The notes: generated by a model from the letters alone, not told the origin. A DNA stretch of 64,000 nt from Streptomyces sp. H27-C3 (GCF_030063415.1 NZ_JASITA010000002.1:340217-404216); one strand, 5' to 3'. Shown: positions 25,915 to 35,211, counted from the first letter of the stretch. Translations and numbers: made by a program.

Positions 25915-26124
25915 ATGGCAATCCTTAAGGGCGCTACGGAAATCTGGACGAAGTCCTCGTACTCCGGGGGCAACGGTGCATGTGTGGAGGTCAAGTCGCC
26001 GGTCGCACACGCCATCGCGGTGCGTGACTCGAAAGTCGTCGAGGGGCCCTCGATCACCTTCGTTCCCGGTGCCTGGACAGCGTTCGTCGGTGGGGTCGGC
26101 CAGGGCGTCTTCGACCTCGACTGA
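25915..26124 (+). CDS. DUF397 domain protein
   Basis: 69 aa from the ATG at 25915. The sequence shows all DUF397 hallmarks: EIWTKSSYSGGNGACVEV, HAIAVRDSKVVEGPSITF and FVPGAWTAFVGGV. DUF397 proteins are small partners of WhiJ-like XRE/DUF5753 regulators and modulate their DNA binding; some pairs behave like toxin-antitoxin modules. The upstream gene encodes such a regulator. A strong terminator follows. Confidence 0.93.
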   Translation: MAILKGATEIWTKSSYSGGNGACVEVKSPVAHAIAVRDSKVVEGPSITFVPGAWTAFVGGVGQGVFDLD

Positions 26125-26151
26125 GCCGCCCAACCCAGCACGACTGAAGAG

Positions 26152-26190
26152 AGCCCTCTCGACCGGCCCGCCGTCCTGGCCGAGAGGGCT
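26152..26190 (+). terminator. Terminator after the DUF397 gene
   Basis: AGCCCTCTCG (26152-26161) pairs perfectly with CGAGAGGGCT (26181-26190) 27 bp after the DUF397 stop. The T-tract is poor, as usual in this genus. Confidence 0.75.
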
Positions 26191-26249
26191 CGGCCATGCG
26201 GCCGGCAACCCGGGGCCCGAGTCCCGAGCAGCCCCACCGGGCCCGTGTC

Positions 26250-27089
26250 TCAGCGCAACTGGTCGACGTACCGGTCCGTCCCCACCAGGGTCGGAATGAA
26301 CGGCGCCACCAGCTCCACCCGCCCGAGCCCCGCGGCCGCCACCTCGTCGCCGAGGCCGCCGAAGCGCGCCTCCCACTCCTCGCGCGGGTCCGCCTCCAGG
26401 AACCAGAGCAGGGTCAGCCGGGTGTCGACGCCCTCGACCTGCTTCACGTACGTCATCCGGTCGCCCGGCAGCGGCGTCGGGCGGAAGACCGTCACCAGCG
26501 CCGCCGGTGAGCCCGCCAGTCGCTCGGGCAGGTGCTTCGAGCGCAGCCAGTCGAGCAGTTCCGCCCGCTGTTCGGGGCTCTCCGTGTCGATGACCTCGAG
26601 GACCAGGCCCCGGTAGGGGTGGTCGAGGGCGTGGAAGTCCCGGGGCCCATGGGCGCCGTCGCGGTAGACCGTGGCCTCACGGTCCTGGAAGGCCGTGAAG
26701 ACGTGCGTACGGTCCTGATGGACCCGGCCGTCCCTGTTCAGCCGCTTGTTGATGCCGACGGTCCACTTCATGTGCTCGTCGTAGCGGCCCTCGGTGATCC
26801 AGTACGTGGAGAGGTAGCACCCGGCGGTCACCGGGTCGGCCACCGCCGACTCCGTTGGGTAGCGCAGGAGTTGCAGCTCGCGGGTGGCGACCCAGCGACG
26901 GCCCGCGTACATCCAGGGCATGGCCATCGCGCCCGCGATGAAGTGGTCGTCCTCGTACCAGCGGTTGTACGCGTGCTCGCGGCCCGGGTGCGGCTCGACC
27001 ATGGTGATCAGCGCATGGCCGGGGCGTACGCCGTACGGGCCGACCGAGGCCAGTTCGGCGTACACCTCACTGCGGGCCTGCTCACTCAT
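26250..27089 (-). CDS. Probable dimeric alpha/beta-barrel (EthD-like) protein
   Basis: 279 aa from the ATG at 27089 (AAGGGGAG upstream). The N-terminal part, HALITMVEPHPGREHAYNRW then YEDDHF, and a second ferredoxin-like half near 150-240 (GLVLEVIDTESPEQRAELLD, TYVKQVEGVDTRLTLLWFLE) suggest two fused dimeric alpha/beta-barrel units, as in EthD-like proteins. No catalytic residues can be named. It is divergent from an SDR gene, and the 85-bp gap holds a perfect copy of the 15-bp palindrome seen before several catabolic genes. It probably belongs to that catabolic regulon. Confidence 0.65.
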   Translation of the reverse strand: MSEQARSEVYAELASVGPYGVRPGHALITMVEPHPGREHAYNRWYEDDHFIAGAMAMPWMYAGRRWVATRELQLLRYPTESAVADPVTAGCYLSTYWITEGRYDEHMKWTVGINKRLNRDGRVHQDRTHVFTAFQDREATVYRDGAHGPRDFHALDHPYRGLVLEVIDTESPEQRAELLDWLRSKHLPERLAGSPAALVTVFRPTPLPGDRMTYVKQVEGVDTRLTLLWFLEADPREEWEARFGGLGDEVAAAGLGRVELVAPFIPTLVGTDRYVDQLR

Positions 27090-27132
27090 CGTGGCTCCCC
27101 TTCCCTTCCTTCCGGCTGCGGACGCACCTACT

Positions 27133-27147
27133 CTGACGGCCCGTCAG
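27133..27147. promoter_or_regulatory. Regulon palindrome, copy 1 (CTGACGGCCCGTCAG)
   Basis: CTGACG-GCC-CGTCAG, with flanking T and A extending it to a 17-bp perfect palindrome (27132-27148). It lies 44 bp upstream of the barrel-protein start and 27 bp upstream of the SDR start, so one regulator could govern both. Length and symmetry fit a TetR-type operator. Confidence 0.75.
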
Positions 27148-27174
27148 ACAAACTGCCAGAGGCCGGAGGCGAGC

Positions 27175-27957
27175 ATGTTGCTTCAGGGGAAGACCGTCAT
27201 CGTGTCGGGGGTCGGCGCCGGGCTCGGCCATCAGGTCGCCGCCGCCGTCGTCCGGGACGGGGGCAACGCCGTGCTCGGCGCCCGCACCGAGGGGAGCCTC
27301 GCCAAGTCCGCCGCCGAGATCGACCCGGACGGCGGGCACACCGCCTGGCGTTCGACGGACATCACCGACGAGGCGCAGTGCGAGGCGCTGGCCGCGCTCG
27401 CCCACGAGCGGTTCGGCGGGATCGACGCGGTGGTCCATGTCGCTGCCCGGGACGGCTATTTCGGCGGTCTCCAGGACGCGGACTTCGCGACCTGGCAGCA
27501 GGTCATCGACGTCAACCTGCTCGGCACCCTGCGCATGACGCGCGCCTGCCTGCCCGGCCTCAAGGCGCACGGCGGCTCGGTCGTCATCATCGGGACGCAG
27601 TCCGCGATCTGCGCACCGTCCCAGGTGGAACAGGCGGCGTACGCGGCGTCAAAAGGCGCGCTCACCTCGGCGATGTACTCGATGGCCCGCGAGCTCGGGC
27701 CGCACCGGATCCGGGTGAACACGGTGCTGCCCGGCTGGATGTGGGGCCCACCGGTGCAGGCGTACGTCCAGTTCGCCGCGCACACCGAGGGGGTGCCGGA
27801 GCCGGAGGTACTCGGCCGGCTGACCGAACGCATGGCACTCCCCGACCTGGCCACGGACGGGGATGTGGCGCAGGCCGCGATCTTCCTGGCCTGCGACCGC
27901 GCCCGTTCCATCACCGGCCAGTCGCTGCTGGTCAACGCCGGTGAACTCATGCACTGA
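27175..27957 (+). CDS. Short-chain dehydrogenase/reductase (SDR)
   Basis: 260 aa from the ATG at 27175 (GGAGG upstream). Cofactor motif VSGVGAGLGHQVA (TGxxxGxG type), HVAARDGYF in place of NNAG, Ser in IIGTQSA, and the catalytic YAASK are all present, followed by IRVNTVLPGWMWGPP. It should oxidise or reduce a hydroxyl/carbonyl with NAD(P). The substrate is unknown. The shared operator upstream links it to the catabolic genes at 48-64 kb. A perfect terminator follows. Confidence 0.88.
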   Translation: MLLQGKTVIVSGVGAGLGHQVAAAVVRDGGNAVLGARTEGSLAKSAAEIDPDGGHTAWRSTDITDEAQCEALAALAHERFGGIDAVVHVAARDGYFGGLQDADFATWQQVIDVNLLGTLRMTRACLPGLKAHGGSVVIIGTQSAICAPSQVEQAAYAASKGALTSAMYSMARELGPHRIRVNTVLPGWMWGPPVQAYVQFAAHTEGVPEPEVLGRLTERMALPDLATDGDVAQAAIFLACDRARSITGQSLLVNAGELMH

Positions 27958-27995
27958 CACGTGAAGTGGTCAAGGCGGCTCGCTCTCCTCTTCTC

Positions 27996-28025
27996 GGCCG
28001 CACGGGACCCGCATCCCGTGCGGCC
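27996..28025 (+). terminator. Terminator after the SDR gene
   Basis: GGCCGCACGGGA (27996-28007), six-base loop, TCCCGTGCGGCC (28014-28025), then TTTCC. A perfect 12-bp stem, 38 bp after the SDR stop. Confidence 0.85.
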
Positions 28026-28233
28026 TTTCCGCGTGCTTGGCGTCTGCCGAAGTGCCCGCCCATCGTGTGGCCGCCGTCGCGTTCACGATGCTGTCCAAGT
28101 AGGTCAAGAGACGGTAAAAGTGTTCTTCGTTCTGATCTATGTTCACGCTCATGACCGCGAAGGTGCTGGGGCGCGAGGGCGCGAAGGACTGACACACGGC
28201 GCACGCCACAGAACGTTACGGCCACCATGTTCG

Positions 28234-28276
28234 CGATCGCCGGTCCCGCTCGATCCTTGAGCAGGCCCGGCGATCG
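28234..28276 (-). terminator. Terminator after the ADP-ribosylglycohydrolase gene
   Basis: CGATCGCCGG (28234-28243) pairs with CCGGCGATCG (28267-28276), 9-51 bp beyond the minus-strand gene that ends at 28285. Apart from this and the hairpin at 27996, the 327-bp gap 27958-28284 shows nothing I can name. Confidence 0.6.
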
Positions 28277-28284
28277 AGCTCTGT

Positions 28285-29400
28285 TCAGCCCCGCGGGTAG
28301 CGCGTCAGCCAGCCGGGGTTCGTGATCGCCGGGCCGTGCAGCGCCGGGCCCTGGGTCATCTCCATCGCGAAGTCGTCGGCGAGTTCCAGTGTCGTACCGC
28401 GCCCCTCGATCTCCGCGAGCCAGGCGGGTGGCAGCGCGGTCTCCCCGTGCAGCGCCCCCAGCAGGCTGCCGCACAGCGCGCCGGTCTCCGCTGAGGCGCC
28501 CCCGTGGTTGACGGCCAGGCGCAGGCCGTGGCGGATGTCCTCGGCGACGAGCGCGCAGTACACGGCGACCGCCAGGACGTCCTCGGCGGTCCGGCCGTCG
28601 CCCAGCGACTCGACGCGGGCGGGCGCGGGCAGGCCCTGGCGTACGGCGCCCAGCGCGTGCTTGAGGGCGTCGGTGACGGGCTGGTGGCCGGGGCGCGCGG
28701 CGAGCTGGGTGAGCGAGCGCTGTACGGACGCGTCGAGGGACTCGCCGCGCGCCAGGCCGTGCACGATGACGGCCAGCGCACCGGCCGAGAGATACGCCGT
28801 GGGGTGGCCGTGGGTCTGCGCCGCGCATTCGACGGCGAGCTGGAAGACCAGTTGTGGCTCCCAGCCGACGAGCAGGCCGAAGGGCGCCGAGCGGGTGAGG
28901 GCGCCGGAGTCGCGGGCGGTGGGGTTCTTGGGCTTCTCCAGCGTCCCCATGACGTCGTCGGCGAGGCCCGTGAGGCACTCACGGGAGGGGTCACGGCGTA
29001 CGTACAGCCACTCCTCGCAGGCGAGCCACCCGTTGTCCTTGCGCCGCTCGTCGGGGCCCCAGTCGCTCTGGGTGGCCGCCCAGCGCAGGTGTGCGCGGTG
29101 CACATCGGTGGGCGGATGCCAGGCGCCGGTGTCGCGGCGCACCTGCGCCCGTATGAGCCCGTCCACGGTGAAGAGGGTCAGCTGGGTGCCCGCGGTGACC
29201 GCGCCGCGTCTGCCGTACGCGGGCACGAGGCCGGTGACGGCGTCCGCGCCGTGGACGGCCCGGATCTCGTCGAGGGAGAGCGCGGCCACGCCCGCACCGA
29301 GCGCGTCACCGACGGCGCCGCCGAGCAGACAGCCGCGGACCCTGCTGCGGAAGTCCTGCTGCTCCGTGCGGCCCCACACGGCTGTGACTGCTGCGCTCAC
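28285..29400 (-). CDS. ADP-ribosylglycohydrolase (DraG-like) family protein
   Basis: 371 aa from the GTG at 29400 (GAAGGG upstream). The N-terminus has the family signature RVRGCLLGGAVGDALGAG (Asp32 binds Mg), and the C-terminus has DIRHGLRLAVNHGGASAETG, matching the second metal motif (here with Ser/Glu replacing the usual GDxDT), and GSLLGALHGETALPP. Family members remove ADP-ribose from proteins or related molecules. The altered C-terminal motif means activity should be tested. A STAND-type ATPase gene lies immediately upstream in the same direction, 152 bp away. Confidence 0.85.
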   Translation of the reverse strand: MSAAVTAVWGRTEQQDFRSRVRGCLLGGAVGDALGAGVAALSLDEIRAVHGADAVTGLVPAYGRRGAVTAGTQLTLFTVDGLIRAQVRRDTGAWHPPTDVHRAHLRWAATQSDWGPDERRKDNGWLACEEWLYVRRDPSRECLTGLADDVMGTLEKPKNPTARDSGALTRSAPFGLLVGWEPQLVFQLAVECAAQTHGHPTAYLSAGALAVIVHGLARGESLDASVQRSLTQLAARPGHQPVTDALKHALGAVRQGLPAPARVESLGDGRTAEDVLAVAVYCALVAEDIRHGLRLAVNHGGASAETGALCGSLLGALHGETALPPAWLAEIEGRGTTLELADDFAMEMTQGPALHGPAITNPGWLTRYPRG

Positions 29401-29552
29401 CGCTTCTGCCCTTCGCGTACGACGTCTGGCGCAGCACTGTAATCGACCCGGAACGCGCTGTTCAGGGGGCGGGAACGGTATGTGAACAGTCGCACTCCGA
29501 GTCCGTTTCGCGCAGTGTTCGACGGAGGTGCGGCGCCTCGCCACCGGGCGAG

Positions 29553-32500
29553 CTAGCCGGGTGTACGGGCCTCCTTGGCCTCGGCGACACGGCGGTGCAG
29601 CGGCTCCAGGCGGGCGGTGTCGGCGCCGGGGCACAGCAGTAGCTCGGCGAGTTCGCCCTCGGTGTCCGCCAGCTCGTCCCAGGGCGGGCTCTGCTCCAGG
29701 AACGCGTCGAGCAGCTGCCCCGCCCGCTGCCACTCGCCCAGCGCGCAGGCCACCATGGCGAGTTCACCGGTCTCGGCGCGGGTCGGGGCGCCCGGTACGT
29801 CGTACGGGTAGAGGCGTTCCGCCGCCCGCCATGCGTCCCGCGCCCGCTCCGGACCTTCGGTGCGGGAGGCCAGCATCGCGTCGTGAAAGGCCGCGGTCCC
29901 CGGGTCTTCCGCGCGCAGGCGCTCCGCCGCCTCGGCGGCCGGGCCGAAGCGGCCCGCAGCCCGATGGGTCTCGGCCAGCAGGTGGAGCCCGCGGATCCCG
30001 AGCGGCCCGGCGCGCTCCGCGGCGGCGAGCGCCTCAAGCGCCTCCGCGGGGCGCTGGAGGTACAGGTACGCCTCCGCGCGGCTGGTGTGCGTCCAGGGCA
30101 CCTCGTACGCCAACTCCAGGCACCGCTCCAGGTCGGCCAGTGCGCCTTCGAGGCGTGCGGTGGCCAGCCCTGCCCGCGCCCGCCGTGCCAGGGCCCACCC
30201 GTCATCGGGGTCGATGGCGACCGCCCGGCCGAGGTCCCGTACCGCCTCGGCCAAGCGCCCCTCGGCCAGGTGCAGGGCGCCCCGATGGGCGAGGATCCAG
30301 CCTTCGTCCGGCAGCAGTTCGGCGGCCCGGTCGAGGTCGGCCAGCGCCTCCGGGCAGCGGCCCAGGGCGTACAGCGTCTGCCCGCGGCCGGCGAGGGCCC
30401 ACCCGTCGTCGGCCACGAGCGCGATGGCCCTGTCGAAGTCGGTGAGTGCCTCCTCGTACCGGCCGATGAGCCTCAGCTCCTCGGCGCGGAGGGCGTGGAC
30501 CCAGCGGTTCGGCGCCTCGAACCGAAGGGCACGGTCCATGTCGGCGCGGGAGCCGTCCTCGTCCCCGAGGCCGCGCCGGACCTCGGACCGGCGGATCAGG
30601 GCCCACACGTAGTCGGCGTCCAGCTCGATCGCCCGGTCCAGGTCCGCGAGCCCCTCCGTCGACCGGCCCAGCTCGTGCAGGATCAGGCCCCTGCTGCCAT
30701 ACGCCCAGGCGTACTCGGGGTCCAGCTCGATCGCCCGGCCGTACGCTGCCAGTGCCTCTTCGGTGCGGCCTCCCAGCCGGTACACCACGGCGCGCTCGCC
30801 GCACACCCAGGCGTCCTCCGGGCTCACGGCCGCCGCCCGCTCCAGGTCCGCGAGCGCCCCGGCGGAATCCCCTTCCTGCCGCCGCACGTGCGCGCGCCGG
30901 ACCAGTGCCCACACGTACTCCGGGTCCAGCTCGATCGCCCGGTCGAAGTCGGCCAGCGCCTGCGCGTACCGGCCGCACTGTTGATGACACTGGCCGCGGC
31001 TGGCGAGGGCCCAGGAACTGGCCGGGTCCAGCTCGATCGCCCGGTCCAATTCCGCGACGGCCTCATCGAACCGCTCGGCGTGCCGGAGGGTCTCACCGCG
31101 CTGCTCGATGATCCACGAGGTGTCCGGCGCCAGTGCGTCGGCCCGGTCGATGTCGGCCAGCGCCCGGTCGTGGTCCTCGGCCGCCAGGTGGGTGAGCCCA
31201 CGCCCGAAGTAGGCCCTGGCGTGGGCAGGATCGAGGGCGACAGCCCGGTCGTAGTCCGCCATCGACGCCGGAAGCCGCTTGGCCCGCAAGTGGCTGTGGC
31301 CCCGGACCACCAGCGCGCTCGCCAACCCCTCACTGTCGAAGCCGGCGCGAGCCAGCAGGAGGCCCAACACCCTGGTCGTGCCCTGCTGTTCGTCCGACAG
31401 CGCGTCCAAGCAGTCCTGGCCCCACTTCCGCAGCACCTGGGCGTCCGCGTCCTCACCCGCTTCCGCGACCGTGCGCGCCCACCGGCGAGCCACCGCGGGG
31501 CCCTCGTCGCAGGCGTCCACTCCGTCCCGCAGGACACCGGGCAGCGCGGACTGCGGCTGGGCGCAGAGCAGGTGGTAAACCTCCTGGAGGCGCAGCTCGC
31601 GCCAGTCCTCCTGCTCCCACAGCTCGTCGGGCTCCACGCCCTCGCCCGCCGCGTCCCGCCACCGCGCGAACGCTTCCGCGAGCCGGGTGTGCCGTGCGGT
31701 CCAGCGCTGCGGTGAACTGGTGCGCTGGAGTCTGAGCATCGGGGCGCGCACCACGTCGTGGTATCGCGCGCCGCCCCCGCGGTCGGTCACGAACGGCAGC
31801 GACCCCAGCCAGCCGAACAGCCCTGCCGCCTCCTCCTCCACGGCCTCGGCGAAGATGTCCTCGTTCAGCCGCCGCGGCAGCGCGCACGCCAGCGCCGCGG
31901 CCCGTCGCACCGGGTCCTGCTCCCACTTCAAAAACCGGTCCACGGCGGTCGCGCTGGGCGCGTTCACCTCGCCCGGGTTCTCCGCGAGGGTCGAGACCAG
32001 CACCGGCAGCCGCCCCGAAAGACGCAGCACGTCCTGGACCACGGCCTCCTCCACCACCCCTTTCGCGGAGAGGAGTTGGCGGGCCTCGGACTCCGTGAAG
32101 GGCTCCAGCGGGAGGTCCTCCACAAAGTCGACGCAATCCGCCCAGCAGCGCGGGTCCAGGCGCGGCTGCCCGGCCAGGGTGACGACCGTGTGGGCGGGCA
32201 GGGCGCCGTACCGCTCCGTGGTGACCAGATCGCGGAGCCAGGTGTCGAGGAAGGGGCCTGTCCTCTCATACGTGTCGAAGAAGAGGGCGATCCACGGCGC
32301 GTCGGCGGCGGCCCGCTCCACCTCCGCCACCAGCACGGGGGTGAGGACCTGGAGCGGGTCGAGGACCAGCTGGACGTCCTCCTGCTTGCCGAACCGCGCG
32401 CTGAGCGCCATCCGCAACCTGTCCGTTCCCTGAGCCACTTGGGCCGGATCGACGGCCCCGGCGAACGCGCCGACACCGGGCACCATACCGAGGCCGACCA

Positions 32501-32963
32501 GCCCCGCCTGCGCCACGGCCAGACTGCCCGCCGACGGGGCCGGGTTCGCGGCGGAGGCCGCAGGGTCCTGCCGCGGGTCGGGCTCCGCCATCGACGCCGA
32601 CTCCGCCTCGTGGCGCCGCTGCCGGTACGTGGCGAGCAGCCGGTCCATGGCCTTGAACACCTTTCCCTGCTGGGCGAATTGGGCGCTGATGGCGGCCATC
32701 GCCTCGGGCACGCTGTTCACGTTCTCGTCGACGTACGCCGTCAGCGCCTTGCGCTCGCGCGCGGTGTGCTCCAGCTCGCGCACCAGCGAGGTCTTGCCGA
32801 CGCCCGCGTTGCCGTGGATGTGGAAGAGGAAGCGGTGCCGTTCGTCGTCCGGCATGGTGTCGAAGTTGGCACGATATACGGCGAGTTCGTCCCGGCGGCC
32901 GACGAACCCGGCGCGCCGGCGGCGGCGTATCAACTCCTGCATCGACGGGCGCGCGGTAGTCAT
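29553..32963 (-). CDS. STAND/AAA-type ATPase with long TPR array
   Basis: 1136 aa from the ATG at 32963. Residues 20-400 form an AAA/STAND NTPase: Walker A GNAGVGKTSLV (51-61), Walker B-like PWIALFFDTYE (about 228-238), and a helical lid or winged-helix region to about 500. From about 560 to 1050 come at least a dozen TPRs with a very regular unit ending in DRAIELDP (for example ALADFDRAIELDPEYVWALV). No N- or C-terminal effector (nuclease, protease, TIR) is visible, unlike most defence STANDs. The TPRs probably sense a protein ligand. The next gene encodes a possible ADP-ribosylglycohydrolase, and a terminator separates it from flotillin. Confidence 0.88.
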   Translation of the reverse strand: MTTARPSMQELIRRRRRAGFVGRRDELAVYRANFDTMPDDERHRFLFHIHGNAGVGKTSLVRELEHTARERKALTAYVDENVNSVPEAMAAISAQFAQQGKVFKAMDRLLATYRQRRHEAESASMAEPDPRQDPAASAANPAPSAGSLAVAQAGLVGLGMVPGVGAFAGAVDPAQVAQGTDRLRMALSARFGKQEDVQLVLDPLQVLTPVLVAEVERAAADAPWIALFFDTYERTGPFLDTWLRDLVTTERYGALPAHTVVTLAGQPRLDPRCWADCVDFVEDLPLEPFTESEARQLLSAKGVVEEAVVQDVLRLSGRLPVLVSTLAENPGEVNAPSATAVDRFLKWEQDPVRRAAALACALPRRLNEDIFAEAVEEEAAGLFGWLGSLPFVTDRGGGARYHDVVRAPMLRLQRTSSPQRWTARHTRLAEAFARWRDAAGEGVEPDELWEQEDWRELRLQEVYHLLCAQPQSALPGVLRDGVDACDEGPAVARRWARTVAEAGEDADAQVLRKWGQDCLDALSDEQQGTTRVLGLLLARAGFDSEGLASALVVRGHSHLRAKRLPASMADYDRAVALDPAHARAYFGRGLTHLAAEDHDRALADIDRADALAPDTSWIIEQRGETLRHAERFDEAVAELDRAIELDPASSWALASRGQCHQQCGRYAQALADFDRAIELDPEYVWALVRRAHVRRQEGDSAGALADLERAAAVSPEDAWVCGERAVVYRLGGRTEEALAAYGRAIELDPEYAWAYGSRGLILHELGRSTEGLADLDRAIELDADYVWALIRRSEVRRGLGDEDGSRADMDRALRFEAPNRWVHALRAEELRLIGRYEEALTDFDRAIALVADDGWALAGRGQTLYALGRCPEALADLDRAAELLPDEGWILAHRGALHLAEGRLAEAVRDLGRAVAIDPDDGWALARRARAGLATARLEGALADLERCLELAYEVPWTHTSRAEAYLYLQRPAEALEALAAAERAGPLGIRGLHLLAETHRAAGRFGPAAEAAERLRAEDPGTAAFHDAMLASRTEGPERARDAWRAAERLYPYDVPGAPTRAETGELAMVACALGEWQRAGQLLDAFLEQSPPWDELADTEGELAELLLCPGADTARLEPLHRRVAEAKEARTPG

Positions 32964-32986
32964 GACGAGCAGTCTGACAGCAGGAA

Positions 32987-33017
32987 CGGGCCCCCGGGGA
33001 GTACTCCCGGGGGCCCG
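32987..33017 (-). terminator. Terminator after the flotillin gene
   Basis: CGGGCCCCCGGG (32987-32998) pairs perfectly with CCCGGGGGCCCG (33006-33017) around GAGTACT. It lies 15 bp beyond the flotillin stop and insulates it from the ATPase gene. Confidence 0.8.
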
Positions 33018-33031
33018 CCCACTGCCACTGC

Positions 33032-34471
33032 TCAGTCGTTGATCCGGATCTTCCCCTGGTCGGGCGCCGACTCCGTGGCGGGCGCCGCGGCCTTGGGGAG
33101 GGTGCCGCGCTGCGTGATGCCCTTGAGCATCTCGCCGAGGTCGACTCCCGTGGTGGAGTTGAGCAGTTCGATGCCCTGCGCCACATTGTCCGCGACCGTA
33201 CGGGACAGCTGGCTCGCGCCGTCCGTGGAGATCACGGTCAGCTTGTCGATGGCGCTCAGCGGCTCGGCCGCCTTGGCGACGACCTGCGGCAGCACCTCGA
33301 CCAGCATCTGGAGGACCGCCGCGTCGCCGTACCGGGCGAACGCGTCGGCCTTCTTCTGCATCGCCTCGGCCTCCGCCGAGCCCTTCGCCGCGATGGCCGC
33401 CGCGTTGGCGTCACCCTCGATCCGTACGGCCTCGGCCAGCGCGGAGCGGTGCAGCTTCTCGCCCTCGCCGGTCAGGCGGGACCGCTCGGCGTCCGCCTCG
33501 GCCGCCTTGACCTGCGAGACGCGTCGGGCCTCCGCCTCCTGCTCCGCCTGGTAGCGGGCCGCGTCGGCCGGCTTACGGACCTTCGTGTCCAACTCACGGT
33601 CGGTCAGCGCCGCCTGGCGCTCGGCGACCTTCTCCTGCTCGGCGAGGACTTCCTGCTGGCGCGCGGCCTCGGCGAGCGGGCCCGCCGCGTTGGCCTGGGC
33701 GGCGGCGGCCTCGGTCTCGACGCGGATCTCGGCCTGCTTGAGGTAGTACGTCCGCTCGGCGATGGCGATTTCCTCGGCCGCCTTCAGCCGGGCCTGCTCC
33801 GAGGCGCGCTTGGCGATCGCCTCGGCGATGTCGGCCTCCTGCTTGGCGCGGGCGGCCTCGGGCCGGCCCAGGTCCTCCAGGTAGGAACCCTCGGTGGTGA
33901 TGTCGTGGATCTGGAACGCGTCGAGCACCAGGCCCTGCCCGGAAAGGCTGGCCTCGGCCTCCTCGGCGACCTGCCCGGCGAACGCGGCCCGGTCGCGGAT
34001 GATGTCCTCGACCGACATCCGGCCGACGATGGCGCGCAGCGCGCCCGACAGCACTTCCTGGGTGAAGCTGACGATGCTGCCCTGCTGCTGGAGGAAACGC
34101 TGGGCGGCCGCCCGGATCGAGTCCTCGCTGCCGCCGACCTTGACGATCGCGACGCCTTCGAGGTTGGCCTTCACCCCGCGCAGGGTGACGGCGCCGCGGA
34201 CGGCGATCGGGATGTGCCGGCTGGAGAGGTCGAGGGTGAACTTTTGCTGGACGAAGGGCACGACGAAGACGCCGCCGCCGACGACGACCTTCTGGCCGCT
34301 CTGGTCGGTCGAGGTCTTGCCGGTGACCGGGTCGACGGACTTCTTGCCGCGCCGGCCGGTGATGATGAAGGCCTGGCTGGGGCCCGCGACCTTGTAACGC
34401 GTCACGACGGCGAGGGCCAGCAGGGCCAGGAGTACAACGACTCCCGCGACAGCGATGACGACTGGGCTCAT
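33032..34471 (-). CDS. Flotillin-like SPFH protein
   Basis: 479 aa from the ATG at 34471 (AGGGGGG upstream; a GTG six bases earlier is too close). N-terminal membrane segment at 1-24, SPFH domain (RYKVAGPSQAFIITGRRGKK, GAVTLRGVKANLEGVAIVKV, SLSGQGLVLDAFQIHDITTE), then an Ala/Glu-rich coiled coil (about 180-370, EAE and AEAxR repeats). Flotillins oligomerise at the inner membrane and organise lipid domains. An NfeD-like gene lies upstream in the same direction, the standard SPFH/NfeD partnership. Confidence 0.93.
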   Translation of the reverse strand: MSPVVIAVAGVVVLLALLALAVVTRYKVAGPSQAFIITGRRGKKSVDPVTGKTSTDQSGQKVVVGGGVFVVPFVQQKFTLDLSSRHIPIAVRGAVTLRGVKANLEGVAIVKVGGSEDSIRAAAQRFLQQQGSIVSFTQEVLSGALRAIVGRMSVEDIIRDRAAFAGQVAEEAEASLSGQGLVLDAFQIHDITTEGSYLEDLGRPEAARAKQEADIAEAIAKRASEQARLKAAEEIAIAERTYYLKQAEIRVETEAAAAQANAAGPLAEAARQQEVLAEQEKVAERQAALTDRELDTKVRKPADAARYQAEQEAEARRVSQVKAAEADAERSRLTGEGEKLHRSALAEAVRIEGDANAAAIAAKGSAEAEAMQKKADAFARYGDAAVLQMLVEVLPQVVAKAAEPLSAIDKLTVISTDGASQLSRTVADNVAQGIELLNSTTGVDLGEMLKGITQRGTLPKAAAPATESAPDQGKIRIND

Positions 34472-34626
34472 GAACACGTCCCCCCTGCCTTCCCGGGGGA
34501 CGGCAGTTCGAATTGGTTTTGTTGGTCAGTCGAATTGATCAAAAGGGTGCAGTCAGAAAGGGCGGAGTCACGGAGGACGGGGTCAGGAAGGGCGGGGCAG
34601 GAGGAGTGGGGTCAGGAGGAGTGGAG

Positions 34627-35136
34627 TCAGCGCTCGACCGGGCGGACCGCCACCGAGGTGCTCGACAGGGCCGCCTCCACCCAGATCTCCGCGCCCCGCG
34701 CCACCGGCACCGCGCTCTTCGCCGACAGCTTCACCAGATGGCCGCCGAGCCGCAGCAGTACCTCGCCGTACCCGTCGGCGGGAATGGCCGTCACGACCGA
34801 CCCGGAGGTCCCGATCAGGTCGTCGCCGCGCGGAGTCGCGTCGGTCTGGTCACGCATCAGGGCCCGGCTGAATCGCCAGGCGAGCCAGGCCGCGGCGATC
34901 CCCGCCAGCGCCCCGGCTCCCGCGGCCACGCCGATTCCCAGGCTCGTACTGCCCAGCACGATCGCGCTGCCGAAGCCGAACATCGAGACGAAGCCGGCGA
35001 CCACCGGGAGCGACAGCAGACCGTTGAAGAATCCGTCGAGCACTCCGCCGAAGAGCCCCTCGAAGATGCCGTCGAAGATCAACGCGAAGGCAAGCAGCGC
35101 GATCCCCGCGATGCCGAGACCGAGAAAAACCGTCAT
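34627..35136 (-). CDS. NfeD-like membrane protein
   Basis: 169 aa from the ATG at 35136. Two or three membrane helices occupy residues 1-95 (GLGIAGIALLAFALIFDGIF, GIGVAAGAGALAGIAAAWLA). The C-terminus is a small beta-barrel (DLIGTSGSVVTAIPADGYGE, GAEIWVEAALSSTSVAV) of NfeD/OB type. It pairs with the flotillin gene 155 bp downstream. The gap between them (34478-34626) is a purine-rich tract with repeated ggagtggggtcagga-like units. Confidence 0.8.
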   Translation of the reverse strand: MTVFLGLGIAGIALLAFALIFDGIFEGLFGGVLDGFFNGLLSLPVVAGFVSMFGFGSAIVLGSTSLGIGVAAGAGALAGIAAAWLAWRFSRALMRDQTDATPRGDDLIGTSGSVVTAIPADGYGEVLLRLGGHLVKLSAKSAVPVARGAEIWVEAALSSTSVAVRPVER

Positions 35137-35211
35137 CCGCTCACACTCCCCCGTGTTCGCCGATCTCCGGGCGATCCTTGAACAGGACAGATCGTCTCAC
35201 GCAGACCGGAC

